Source: Blumeriella jaapii (lineage: Eukaryota > Ascomycota > Leotiomycetes > Helotiales > Drepanopezizaceae). From it: a stretch of DNA of 64,000 nucleotides. Location of the stretch: the NCBI GenBank assembly GCA_009599575.1, contig VWND01000027.1, positions 355,001 through 419,000 of the forward strand. Direction: 5' to 3'. Made by a program: the position numbers and the translations under genes. Below are positions 12,585 through 24,152 of the stretch, piece after piece. Each line of letters opens with the position of its first letter. Within the stretch, counting starts at the first letter, position 1. The notes below the pieces were generated by a model. It was not told the origin of the DNA, did not search any database, and saw only the letters and a program-made list of their open reading frames with translations.

Positions 12585-14127
12585 TTTGACCGAAAACGAT
12601 CGGAATAAGCCGATTAACAGCGAAAATAAATTTTTAATCGATAATTACAAAACCGAAGACTTTTATTTAATCGTATATTATTTAATTATTTATTTAAATT
12701 ATTTAACGTGCTAAATTATTAATTTAAATTATTTAAAAACCAGGCTTTCGATTATATTTTAGCCGATAAAAAGCTATATAAAATAAAAGATAATATATAT
12801 TAAAAACGCTTAATAATAAATAACAAAGCCGATAAGTTTTAAATTATAAAAAAAGCTTACGAAAAAATATTTTATAAAAAAGCTAAAGCTATTTATTACC
12901 GAATTAAAAACGATTTTTAATAAAAAAAATGCTTCGAAAACTGCAAAACTTTCGTTAAAAGCTGCATTTCTTATTAAAAACGAAAGCCTGGCCGAAAAAA
13001 AAACCTATTATATCCGACGTAGTTTTTTAAAATTTAAAAAAAAATTAATTTCGACGTTATACGCGTATTAATTACCGATCGCGGTTATATATACTTCGTA
13101 TTCGCTATTAACGATTTATTTAAATAGTTTAAAAAGCGACTTTTCCGAAACGTTATTTCCGAAGCTATAACGATTTTTTTTTAAAAAAACGTTGTATATC
13201 GATACGGTTTATTTAACAAATTAAACGTCGATAATAAATCCGAAAATAAAAGCGTTATCGAAACTTTTATAAAAAAATACGAGATTCAGCGCATTTAAAT
13301 TTTAATTTATAATTCGAAAAGCAACGGATTCGTTGAACGAAATTATAGAAACATTTTCGACGGCTTTTCAAAAGCTATTCGAAAAAGCTATAAACGTTGG
13401 TCGCGGAAATTTTCGGAAATACTTTTTATTATACGCATATGCATATACGCTTTTATTAAAATAACTTTATTTTTTATTTAATACGGCAAAAATGCTCGAT
13501 TATTTTTAAAAACAAAATAGCTTGTATAAAGGTTTTATAACGTAATTAAAACAAAAACGAAAGCGAATTTATTAATAATAAAATTTAAATAATTAAATTA
13601 CCGCGATATAAATATAAAAAAGATAATTTTAAAAAAAAAAAAATATAAAAAAACAGCTAAAAAAGTTTAAAATAAAACCAAGATTTTAAAAAACGCTAAT
13701 TAAAAAGAAAAATCTGGTTTTAGTTTACGACGTTTAACGCGCTATCGACAAATCGGCCGATATTAAGCTTAATTATAAATGGCTCGAACTTTACGAAGTA
13801 TACGAAGCCGAATTAAATAAAAGCTATTATAAATTTACGAAATTCGATAAAATAAAACTGAAAAAAACGTTCGCCGCCAACCGGTTAAAGCGATTTTACA
13901 AAAAAAATCAGCAAATTTACTTTTTGAATTTTAAATTAAAAAGCGATTCCGATTCCAACGATTCCGACGACGATTCCGACCAAAGCGATTATATTTCTGA
14001 AAAAAAAAAAACTTTTGAAAAAATTTAAAAACGACCGGACGATAACTCCGCTATTAAAAGCATAATTCAAATCGTGATTTTATTTATAACCGAAAAAAAA
14101 AAAAATACATACAAAATTGTTTATTAA

Positions 14128-14584
14128 TTATTTTATTATTTTTATTATTTATTATTTTCCTTTTTATTATATATTATTTTATTGTTTTTGTTTTGCCTTG
14201 CTTATATACAACCTAATTCTATTTATATATATTGTTTATTTTTAAAACTTTTTTTTATATTATTTGAAATATTTATTATACTTTTTTTTGTTTGATTATA
14301 CTTTTGTTTATTAGAACAAAAGCTTTATATATATATAAGCCGCATATTTAATATATTTATATTGCTCGTATATTTTATTAAAACTATTTTTTATATATTT
14401 TATTATTTGTTATTTTTTGTATTATTTACTTTTTTCGCTGTTCTGAACGAATACCTGCCTAAATAATTATAATTTATTAGAAAAACAGTATGCGGATTTC
14501 CGTGATTTTTAAATACAAATATTTTACAATTCCCGTACTTTTTTCTTAATTATTTTTTAATAAATATAATATATTTTTTTAATT
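14128..14584 (+). other. AT-rich spacer between pol and ORF3 of Gypsy-D1
   Basis: There is no open frame of interest. The strand is T-rich, with runs of TTATT. TTTATATATATATAAGCCGC near 14320-14345 resembles a TATA element and lies about 240-260 bp before the ORF3 frame, so an internal promoter is possible but unproven. The D2 counterpart (24152-24615) is similarly AT-rich; a hydrophobic open frame read there is a by-product of composition. Confidence 0.5.
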
Positions 14585-17500
14585 AATAAACCTATCGATA
14601 TTATATCGTTTTTTAAGCAAAACGTTGCTAAACTTAGCAAATTCATTTTTAATTTATTTTGAAACGGAATTATTATACGTAATCTTTCCGAATTTAAGCA
14701 AATATATAATGCCGCTATTTTAAATTAATAAGCAGCTTTCGTGAAAACATTTATAAAACAATTCGATATAATAACTGAAAACGTTAACGAATTTTTATTC
14801 GATTACGAAAGCTTCGTTAAAATTAAATTCGTTCGCAAAAACCTTAATTACGATAAATTTTTACTAAATTACGATAACGTTTTAAAAACTTTCGCCGAAG
14901 TAAAAAAAGCTCGAAATAACAAAAAAAAAGTGATAAACCGAATCTTACGCTTTTTGTTAAATCAACGAAAAAAAAATATTCAAAAATACGTTTTTAGCAA
15001 AATCACCGGTATTATTTTATTTCGGCATTTCGCTCGCTTTTTCGAAATTATTATTTTTACGAAAAAAAAAGTTTGGATATTAAACGCTTATATTTTTAAA
15101 ACGCAAATTCTAAAAGCTAATAATCCAAAAGCTCGCAGATTTACAAATTTTTTTATAATTATTTGCAAATTAATCGACGATGCTATGCAATCGCTAAAAA
15201 AAATTCTAATCGGCTGCGAAATCTTAAATTTAATTTTTTTTTAAAATAAAAAACTAAGCGTCGCCAAATACGGCATTTTTATACCGAAAAAAAAAACGAC
15301 GCTATTTCGATATTTTAAATTTACGACGACGAAAAAAACGAAAAAACTAATATTATTTTCGTTTAATTCGAAAAAATATACGCGATAACAATTAATATTT
15401 TTAAAACAGCTAAAACAATTCGACGATTTTTATTTTCAATTATCGAAAACGAATCCGAAAACGAAATCAAAAGCGTAATAGCAAATAACCGCTTATTCGA
15501 ATATAAAAAATTTATTATATTTGTAAAAACGATTCCGAAAAAAATAAAAATAAAAAACGTAAAAAAGCGCGCCGATATTTCCGAAACCTTTTTTATTCGA
15601 AAAAAAAAACTATTTACGTCGCTAACAAAAAAAGCACCGCGAATAAAAACAGCCGGAAATCGACGCCGAATTATAAATTTTAAGCTAATTAATAAAAAAC
15701 GCGACGATTTTACAAAATCGAATTTAGAAAACGCCGGCATTCCGAAAGAAAAAAATTCAAACGATTTTAAATCTAACTTTTCGAAATTAAATACGCAAAT
15801 ATTAAAAACGCTTACTGCGTTTAAAAACGTCGTATCGCTAATACTTTAAACTTTAATAAAAATATTTAAAATTTCGACTATTACACGATTCGACCGAAAA
15901 AGCCCGAAAAAAAATATCGAAATTATCGCGAAAAAAATTATATAAAAAGCACAAAATTAAATTATTTTGCTTAAAATTCTCGTTTTCGACGACGAAACGA
16001 TTTAAAAGTTTTATTTCGATATTTTTATACAAAAATCAAATAAATCCGTCAGCTTTTTCTTTTTTATTTCGAACGAAAACTAAACCAAGCTTTTTTCGGA
16101 AAATTGCAAATATAATACGCCGAAACAAATAAAAAAGATTTTTAAAAACGATAACCCGTTTTTACTCGAGCTTTTCTTCGTTAAAAAACTCCGATTTTTT
16201 AATTTCGTTTTTACGAATAACGTCAACGCCAAAAAAAACGGCAAATTCTGCTATTTCTACGTACGTTATTACGCGGCGTATTACGATTTAATTATAAAAA
16301 AAATTAACGTTATCGGCTTCGCTAATCGATTCGCTGTTATCAAAAACTCGAATTATAACGTATTCGAAATTAATTTTAATAACTAATTTATATTTCGACG
16401 AAAAATTGCGAAAATTATTTAAGCGCGTGCGAAAGCTTATTTAAGCTACGCAAATTTCAAAACAAACTTTAAAACTTTCAGCGCGAACGCAAAATTCGAT
16501 TAAAACGTAAAAAAGTAAAAGCAACGAATATTTCTAAAAGCCGATTTTTCTGGCTTTTCAACCGAAAGTATATTTTAAAATCTACCTGAATTAAGCTGCG
16601 AATTCGTTAATTACGTAAGGTTTCACAACGGAAAAAACAAGCTATTATTGTATTTTATAAAAAAAAAAATGGCTATATACAAATACTATTTCCGACTGGT
16701 CAAAACCCAAAAAGCGCTTACAGCTTTCTTCGCTAATATGCTTTACAATCTTATTTAATAAATTTTTAAAATACATTCCGGCTTTTATTTTATTATTTTA
16801 ATTATCCGGAATTTTAAAAACTGCCGCCTCGTAGCATATTCTAACGTTCCGATCGCTTTAGATTTCGCTGGCCCCGACCGTATTATAATTACAAAATTCG
16901 ATATCGCCGATTTTTAAAAAAAGAAAAAAATCGAAAATCTTACCGACGCTATTTTCGATTATTACGTTTTGCTTACATTCGCATATAACTCGGAAATAAT
17001 CGAAACTTATTTGCAATTACATCACGATACTAAGCTGATTAAAATTATTTAAAAAAGCTTAGCTTTTTTGTATTTTAGCGCGTTTAAAATAATAGCCTCG
17101 GCTATTTTATCGGATTACGAAATTAAAAGCTACGAAATAAAAAATAAAATAATTTTTATTAATTTTTCGATTAAGCAAAAGGTTTTCGTTAGATTTAGAA
17201 TCTAAAAAACCGACGGCGCGATATTAATTTATTCGAATAATTACACGGCGCAAAAGTACAAAAATTATTTCGAAAACGATAATCCGATAAGCAATTTAAT
17301 ATTATTTGTATTGCGGCGAAAGCAATTATAACATCTTCGATAATTTCGATTGCAAACGACTATTTCCGAACCGTTTCGTAAAATAGTTTTTTTTATAAGC
17401 TTCGAAGCTTTTTCAAAAGCATTCGTCGGCAAACAACTGTAATTCGACCTATTAATCTTACGCGAAACAAAAGCGTTAATCGGTTTTAATTACGACGAAT

Positions 17501-17845
17501 TAATCGATTACTTTTACGATTTCAATACAAAACTTTTCAGCGCTTTTTGCAAAGCGTAGAATCACGTTCAAAAGCTGGAATTTATTATTTACGAAAAAAT
17601 CGTAAAAAACATCCGTCGCGGCGACGCTTAATAATATTATTAACGAAAAAGCTATCAGAACGTTCGTAAATCTAAACGATATTTCGATTAATATTTTATC
17701 GAATTATTTTTCAAAAAAGCAAAATAAATAAAATAATTCAAACGATAAGCGAAACGCTATCTTTTCGCAGAAGCCAACAGCAAAAAGGCTAAAAACGGGT
17801 TAAAAGACCGAAAAAGTATAGGGCTAAAAAGTTCGGTTTTTAATT
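14585..17845 (+). pseudogene. Gypsy-D1 ORF3, unknown protein of about 1,085 codons
   Basis: One reading frame runs from about 14585 to a final TAA near 17845. It carries about 30 internal stops, nearly all TAA or TAG where a Gln codon fits, plus one TGA where Trp fits. The largest open part is 14741-15244. Recognisable, family-conserved blocks are FLFDYESFVKIKFVRKNL, LKANNPKARRFTNFF, YVRFHNGKNKLLLYF then YKYYFRLVKTQKALTAFFA, NVPIALDFAGPDRIIITKFD, AYNSEIIETYLQLHHDTKL and, near the end, NHVQKLEFIIYEKIVKNI. It lies between integrase and the 3' LTR in pol orientation, and D2 has the same frame at the same place, so it belongs to the element. I see no signal peptide, clear membrane segment, zinc finger or polymerase motif, and cannot assign a function. 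An envelope-like or host-derived accessory protein are the obvious options. Confidence 0.7.
15612..15648 (+). repeat. Palindromic mini-repeat in Gypsy-D1 ORF3
   Basis: The same unit type as in pol (left arm TTTACGTCGCTA, right part GCACCGCGAATAAAA), in frame in ORF3 and encoding FTSLTKKAPRIK. The D2 counterpart is 23089-23125 on the minus strand. Confidence 0.65.
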
Positions 17846-17940
17846 AATTGATTTTTAAAATAAATTAAATTGCATTCGTTAGAATTATATTTTTTTTTGA
17901 TCGTAATTAAAAACGACTACGTATATTATTTGAAACAGGA

Positions 17941-18208
17941 TGTAAAACGGTGATATCTTGTATTAATAAGAATTAGTAGTTTTAGCTATGGTCGAGGCAT
18001 AAACCCCTCCGAAACCTTCTGCTATTAACTACTTTTAACAAGTATAAGAGCTAGGCACCCCTTTTAAATAGTACCATAAGCACGCAGTTTAATTTATACT
18101 TTTATTTATTTTTCTTTTCCTTTTTTCAGTCTTTTCTAGGAATTCCCTAGACTATCTTACCCACCGACATGTGGCCGTATCAGTCTGGTTTTCCTACCTA
18201 TTTTTATA
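17941..18208 (+). repeat. 3' LTR of Gypsy-D1 (268 bp)
   Basis: It starts TGTAAAACGGTGATATC directly after a purine stretch GAAACAGGA, a likely remnant polypurine tract, and ends at TTTTTATA. It differs from the 5' LTR mostly by C/T and G/A changes, as expected from RIP rather than age alone. Confidence 0.9.
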
Positions 18209-21200
18209 TTATTATATATCTGCTTTTATAGCTTTTTAATAATATTTGCGACCGATTAAAAGCTTTATTTTTTTTATTTCAGCGTATACTACGCAAAGCT
18301 GTTTATGAATATATCGGATCAGAAAAATTCGCAGTTCGGAAAATTTCAAAAGTATTATTAATTTGCTTTGAAAAAACAATTTGTTTTATCGCAGTTGATA
18401 ATTAAAATTGTAATTGCGGGCTTGCATTCGTTGCGCTTCGAAAAAAGAAAAGTTTTTATTAGCTTGCAACAAATCGTTTATAATTGTATAGCTATATATA
18501 TCGTATGCGATTATAAAAATTAAATCTGCGGATTTTTTTATAAATATTTTATTTTTTTTATTTTCGCTGTTTTTTTCGAAAAAAGTGCCGTTATTATCGT
18601 ATTTATCGAAAATTATTTTTATAAACGTTAGCGTGGTTGTGTTTTTAGCAGCCATTTTTTTTAAAATTTATAAATTTAATTTATCGTTTAAAAGCATTTG
18701 CTGCTTTCGAATCGTTCGCTGTCGCGTTTTTAATAAGAAAATATTTTGGTTTTTACGAAAAAAAGTATTAACGAGCGTATTAATAATTTCCGACCGGTAT
18801 ATAATTGTAAAATAAAAGTCGGCGAAAAACTCGGCCTATCGGGCTTATCGGGCCGAAAGATTTTTGATTATTATAAAATATTTTAAAACGCGGTAATCGG
18901 TGTATATATATACGTTTTTTTAAACGCTTAATAATTCCGGCTTATAATTTTTGAAAAAGCGAAAAATAGCGAAAAGCTTTTTGTCGTAAATCGAATAATT
19001 AAATTCGGCGTCGATTATAATTTTGAAAAAAAAACCGACCGGATAATAAAAATTATTTTTTTGCAATTGCGATAATACGCCAGTTATTATTTTATTAAAA
19101 AAATCGGGTTTTAAACGCGTTTGCTTGTAAAAATCGTAATAGCATAAAATAAAAATATTTAGCAAAACTTTACGCAATACTTCCTATGCGTTTTTCTGTT
19201 TTTTTTTCGAATACGAAAAAAACGTTTTTACTTATAAAAGCAGTAAGAAAACGGCAAATGCGGCTGTAGCCGGTTATAAAGCGTTTGTAAAAATTGCAAA
19301 AACCTAAAAAGTTTTGCACGCTTCGTATATTCGCTGTATATTACCAGTTTTTAATAATAGCGATTTTTTCCGGGTTTATTTTAATATTTTAAATGCTAAT
19401 AACAAAACTTAAAAATTTAATTTTCGTAATATTAAATTCGTATTTTTTAATATTAGTTTTCAGGCCGTGTTTTTTTAAAATCGATAAAAATTTTTTAACG
19501 TGGATTTTATATTTTAAATTATTCGCAAAATAAATAAAAATATCGTTAAAATACGCCGAGCAGAAATCATTTAAATGCTTTATAAAAATATTATTAATAA
19601 AGCGTTGAAATATAACGGGCCTATTAGTAAAATCGAACGAAAAAATTTTATATTTATATATATTATATCGGATGCGAAAACTAATTAGTTTTTTAAATTT
19701 TTCGAATATCCGGATTCGATTAAATATTTATTAAATATTAATTTTCGTAAACATTTTGATTTTAATAATTCGCGCCAGTATTTCGTCGATCAAAAGCAAA
19801 AGATAAAGATTTTTTTTCGTAAAATCGTTAAGCTTACGGTAATCGATATATAAGCGTATAAAGCCGTTTGACTTTTTAATAAATAAAATCGGAGCGGCGA
19901 AAAAAGTATTAAAAAATTTAATAAAACTTTTGTGCAAATTATCGAAAATATAACTTTTGATTTTTATAAGTTATTTATTCGTAAAGCGTTTAAATAGTTT
20001 TATAAAAAGCGTATTTTTCGTAGCAAAATATATTTTGTAATTTATACCGAAGCGGCGAAAAGCGAGCTTATCGCTTTTTTATTTGTAAAACAGTTTTTCG
20101 AACTTCGAATATTAAATTAAAAAAAGCTTTTTTATAAAAATTACGTTATTATTATATTTGGCTTGCAAAGCGTCGGAAACGGAAATGTTTTTTATTGCTG
20201 CGAGTTGTATAACTTTTTTACGACGTCGGTTAATCGTAAAAAAAAAAAAAAAAAAATAGCAGAAAAAATAGGTTTTTCCGGCTCCGGCTTGCTATTATAA
20301 CCGGTAGATATAATAAACTTATGCAGCCGAATGAAATTTACTTCGAAACGTTAAGAAAATTAATACGCTAAAAAAGTTTTGATCGTATCGAAAATATTAA
20401 TTTCGTTATCGATATATGCAAATATTTTAATATATAATTTATTGCGTGTTAATTTTATAAAAACTAAAAACTGTCGCTTTTTTATTAAAAAGCGTTGGTT
20501 AAATTTTAAATTTTTTTATAAATCGAATTTTTTGCTATAATAAAAGTTTTTGCTACGGCTTAAAAAATTTTTAACAAATCGTTTTGCTTTTCGTCGATAG
20601 CTATTTCGGCGATTTTGCGATTAAACTTAGCGTCGAAATAAACGTTTGCGAAATAGCCGGGCTTGCCGCAATTATAATAAGCGTTAAAAAAACGCGCAGC
20701 TAAGCGGAAAAAACCGGAAATAACAAAAATAACAGCTATACGCTCGTAAGAATTTTTATTAAAAAAAAAAAAAGTTATGCGAGCAGAAAGGGCTGGGAAA
20801 ATAAAACGTTATAAAGCTTTAAAAATACCGGAAATACGCTTAAAGTTTTAATTAGCAAAAGTTATAACAAAAGAAAAATAATTTATACGACGAACAGAAG
20901 CTATTTTTTTAATTCGGATATTACGTGAATTTTTATTCGTAACGGCTAAGAATTCGTAAAACAATATAATTATTATTTATTTTGTATTTTTCTATTCGAA
21001 AATCGTATTTAAAAATAAAAGTAATTTTTTCGTATATATTTTTAAACCAACGGTTTTTAGCAATTTTATTAATAATTGCGTAGCGGATAAACAAAAAACG
21101 AAAGTTATTATAAGTCTGACCGTTGTTTATATAAAACTTGTTATATTACAATTTAGCAAATTAAACGCGATTATAATTAAAAAAGCGTTAATTAAAAATG

Positions 21201-22181
21201 CGAAAAACGTTTCGGGCCGACTAAGCTTGATTATAAAACTCGGAATTTAAATGTTTTAAAATAATAGTTTTTGCTTTTCCAATAGTGCATTTGAAATATA
21301 TTTTGGCTTGATTTATGTTTTATATAAAATTTTTTAAATACTTTTTAATAAACAATTTTATATTTATTTTTTATGCGTTATATTTAATTTTTTTTTGATA
21401 ATCGCTGAAAGCGTAGCGAAAGTATTTAATTTTAGATAATTCGATTCGAAAAATAATTGAATCGAGAACGGAAAGGTAATATTCGGGAATTAATTAAAAG
21501 TTTGCGATAAAAGCGCGCGAAGCTCGGAATAAAAAAAAAGCGTCGCGAGCGATATTAGCGAAGGCTGGAAGGCGAGCGGCGGCGATAATTTAAACGATTA
21601 TTTAAGCGATTTAAAGCTGCTGGGCCGCAATGAATTTTTTAGCGTTGGCAAATATACTAGATAATCGGTTTGAAAGCATTCGTCGGTTTGGAAATATTAA
21701 AATATCAGCGTCGTATAATTCGATTTTAAATTCGATAATAGAACGAAAGAATTTAGCAGATAATTATAATTTAATAAAAAAATCGTGAAATAAAAACTCG
21801 CTGCCAGAATCGTCGAAAAAGTCTGGAACGAATAGAAAATTAAAAGCGCCAAAAGCAAAAGCAAAAGGTGGAAATGCTGACTCGAAGCCGAATCGTACGG
21901 ATTGCATTCGTTTTCGGATGCCGCGTCGATTTATAAGAAAAACATAAAATGTTGTAATATTAAAAAAAAGCGATTCGAATTGCAAAAGCAGATCGAATTA
22001 ATAAAAAAAAAAAACTTCAGTTTTTTTTGAAAACAAAATTAATAAAAGAAAGTTCTGATTAAAACACCGATAAATAAACGTCGGTACGGACGGTCTGAAA
22101 AAAGTTCGAATTGCAAAGGCAGATCGAGTTTTTAACCGTAAATATAAAGCTTTTTAACGAAAGTTGTTTGGTTTTTTTTTA
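18209..22181 (-). pseudogene. pol: Gypsy-C1 gag-pol (gag to integrase N-part), inactivated
   Basis: Read leftward. Gag covers about 22100-20650 (open part 21985-21764) and is damaged. The zinc knuckle near 20640 reads YNCGKPGYFANVYFDAK, so three of its four ligands are Tyr. The protease near 20410 reads DNE for DSG. RT: MHKSFIKFFNTFFAAPILF at 19937 leftward, then FIRLYIDYRKLNDFTKKNL and the catalytic box YFND (19553-19542). RNase H at 19177-18920 (NYSIYDKKLFAIFRFFKNYK). A linker and integrase N-part at 18655-18209 end at the D1 insertion; the core continues at 6928. Frames change between domains through small indels. Confidence 0.82.
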
Positions 22182-22439
22182 TATTACAGCTAGCTTGAGA
22201 ATGGTTAAAAAAATAATATAAATTAAAAAGTACGTATGTAAATTGAAAAAAAAACACCGAGCTAGAATACTCGGAGTCGCGAACTTTATATATTATAAGT
22301 TGCGCTTATGGGTCACGTGACTTAGCGCGAGGCTTAGTGGCCGAGGTGGTCCGTGCCCAAATCTTATTCCAACACCACCGGCAATCATACTATTGGCAAT
22401 TATACCACTGGCACCTATACCATTGGCAGGATCGTAACA
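22182..22439 (-). repeat. 5' LTR of Gypsy-C1 (258 bp)
   Basis: On the plus strand it starts TATTACAGCTAGC (TG changed to TA) and ends GGATCGTAACA. The target duplication ATACG follows at 22440-22444. It contains four degenerate 15-bp units near 22370-22430 and the preserved block GGTCACGTGACTTAGCGCGA. Confidence 0.9.
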
Positions 22440-22444
22440 ATACG

Positions 22445-24152
22445 CCGCGTAACAGCGCACGTGGAAATAGCAAAACTTGCCGTTTTTTTTAGCGTTAACG
22501 TTATTCGTAAAAACGAAATTAAAAAATCGGAATTTCTTAGCGAAGGAAAGCTCGAGTAAAAACGGGTCACCGTTTTTAAAAGTTTTTTTTATTTGTTTCG
22601 ACGTGTTATATTTGCAATTTTCCGAAAAAAGCTTAATTTAATTTTCGTTCGAAGCAAAAAAAAAAAAAAAAAGCTGACGGGTTTATTTAGTTTTTGCGTA
22701 AAAATATCGAAGTAAAACTTTTGAATCGTTTCGTCGTCGTCGAAAGCGAAAGTTTTAAGCAAAATAATTTAATTTTATATTTTTTGTATAATTTTTTTCG
22801 CGATAATTTCGATATTTTTTTCTAAGCTTTTTCGGTCGAATCGCGCAATAATCGAAATTTTAAATGTTTTTATTAAAATTTGAAATATTAGCGATAATAA
22901 TACGACGTTTTTAAACGCAGCAAGCGTTTTTAATATTTGCGTGTTTAGTTTCGAAAAGTTAAATTTAAAATCGTTTGAGTTTTTTTTTTTCGGAATGCCG
23001 GCGTTTTTTAAATTTAATTCCGTAAAGTCGTCGCGTTTTTTATTAATTAGCTTAAAAGTTATAATTCGGCGTCGATTTTCGGCTGTTTTTATTCGCAATA
23101 CTTTTTTTGCTAACGACGCGAATAGTTTTTTTTTTCGAATAAAAAAAGTTTCGAAAATATCGGCGCGATTTTTTACGTTTTTTGTTTTTATTTTTTTCGG
23201 AATCGTTTTTATAAGTATAATAGGTTTTTTATATTCGAATAAACGGTTGTTTGCTGTTACGCTTTTGGTTTTGTTTTCGGATTCGTTTTCGATAATTAAA
23301 AATAAAAATCGCCGAATTGTTTTAATTGCTTTAAAAGTATTAATTGCTATTGCGTATATTTTTTCGAATTAAACGAAAATAATATTGGTTTTTTCGTTTT
23401 TTTCGTCGTTGTAAATTTAAAATATCGAAATAACATTGTTTTTTTCGTTCGGTATAAAAATACCGCATTTGGCGACGCTTAGTTTTTTGCTTTTAAAAAA
23501 GGTCAGATTTAAGGTTTCGCAGCCGATTAAAACTTTTTTTAGCGATTATATAGCGTCGTCGACTAATTTGCAAACAGCTGTAAAAAAGCTTATAAACCTG
23601 CGGGCCTTTGGGTTATTAGCTTTTAAAACTTGCGTTTTAAAAATATAAGCGTTTAATATCCAGATTTTTTTTTTAATAAAAGTAATAGTTTCGAAAAAGC
23701 GAGCGAAATGCCGAAATAAAATAATACCGGTAATTTTATTAAAAACGTATTTTTAAATTTTTTTTTTTTTTAATTTAACAAAAAGCGCAATATTCGGTCT
23801 GTTATTTTTTTTTTTGTTATTTCGAGCTTTTTTTGCTTCGGCGAAAGCTTTTGAAACGTTATCGTAATTTAGCAGGAATTTATCGTAATCAAAGCTTTTG
23901 CGAACGAATTTAATTTTAACGAAGCTTTCGTAATCGAATAAAAATTCGTTAACGTTTTCAGTTATTATATCGAATTGTTTTATAAATATTTTTACGAAAG
24001 CTGTTTATTAATCTAAAATAGCGGTATTATATATTTGCTTAAATTCGGAAAGATTGCGTATAATAGTTTCGTTTTAAAATAAATTAAAAATAAATTTGCC
24101 AGGTTTAGCAACGCTTTGCTTAGGAAACGATATAATATCGATAGGTTTATTA
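22445..24152 (-). pseudogene. Gypsy-D2 ORF3, N-terminal and middle part
   Basis: The proximal part of the unknown third frame, colinear with D1 14585-16290. The longest open part on the minus strand is 23098-22775, starting KTAENRRRIITFKLINKKRD, which matches D1 near 15650-15950. The long open frame on the opposite strand (22941-23372) is a shadow. The piece ends at C1; the rest is at 4371-5373. It carries a palindromic mini-repeat at 23089-23125. Function unknown. Confidence 0.72.

Larger units (their letters stand above)
9360..14127 (+). pseudogene. pol: Gypsy-D1 pol (PR-RT-RNaseH-IN), inactivated
   Basis: The protease site reads ALFDNKAEINYI (Asp at 10105-10107; the usual Ser-Gly is Asn-Lys, also in D2). 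Reverse transcriptase spans about 10960-11930: FDLFSGYNHL keeps its Asp, and the catalytic box is YVND at 11515-11526, in the context YVNDVGIKG typical of a fungal Gypsy branch. RNase H is at 11980-12390 (IIDANIFGWEAVL; TANGFSK with Asp changed to Asn). A linker at 12480-12714 carries two palindromic mini-repeats. Integrase is at 12740-13620: FENCKTFVKSCISY zinc remnant, FDVIRVLITD, LNVDNKSENK and SNGFVERNYR, with Asp, Asp and Glu. A GPY/F-like module near 13780-13900 and an Asp/Ser-rich tail (SDSDSNDSDDDSDQSDY, near 13950) end the frame at about 14127. Small indels shift the frame near 10530. Confidence 0.82.
6929..18208 (+). mobile_element. Gypsy-D copy D1, complete with both LTRs (11.3 kb)
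   Basis: This is the only complete Gypsy-D in the window. LTRs are at 6929-7195 and 17941-18208, flanked by ATTAT (6924-6928; again at 18208-18212 if the last LTR base is counted as host, so the end is uncertain by one base). It splits the C1 integrase between its zinc domain and catalytic core. Order: leader 7196-7870, gag about 7870-9250, pol about 9360-14127, AT-rich spacer 14128-14584, ORF3 14585-17845, short tail, 3' LTR. The length is unusual for Gypsy elements and is explained by ORF3. It is heavily RIPped throughout. Confidence 0.9.
5374..22439 (-). mobile_element. Gypsy-C copy C1, interrupted by D1
   Basis: A Gypsy element with both LTRs (5374-5631 and 22182-22439, 258 bp each) and a perfect 5-bp target duplication ATACG at 5369-5373 and 22440-22444. 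It is inserted in ORF3 of D2. It is on the minus strand, so the 5' LTR is the right one. D1 (6929-18208) is inserted in its integrase. Without D1 the element is about 5.8 kb, shorter than C2 (about 6.4 kb). Order on the minus strand: gag 22100-20650, zinc knuckle near 20640, protease near 20410, RT 20100-19350, RNase H 19177-18920, integrase 18880-18209 and 6928-6480, then a 3' region. Confidence 0.9.

Noticed and set aside
14741..15244. Treating the 167-codon open piece as an independent small gene
   Set aside because: The same frame continues for about 870 more codons with only RIP-type stops and is colinear with D2, so it is one part of ORF3.
10539..15648. Repeated short palindromes considered as a CRISPR array or rho-independent terminators
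   Set aside because: Units are far apart, imperfect and inside retroelement frames; there is no regular spacer pattern, no cas gene and the sequence is fungal.
15363..15740. 125-codon minus frame, and its plus-strand twin at 22941-23372
   Set aside because: Both are antisense to the conserved ORF3 frame of Gypsy-D. RIP creates stops mainly in the sense frame, leaving antisense frames open.
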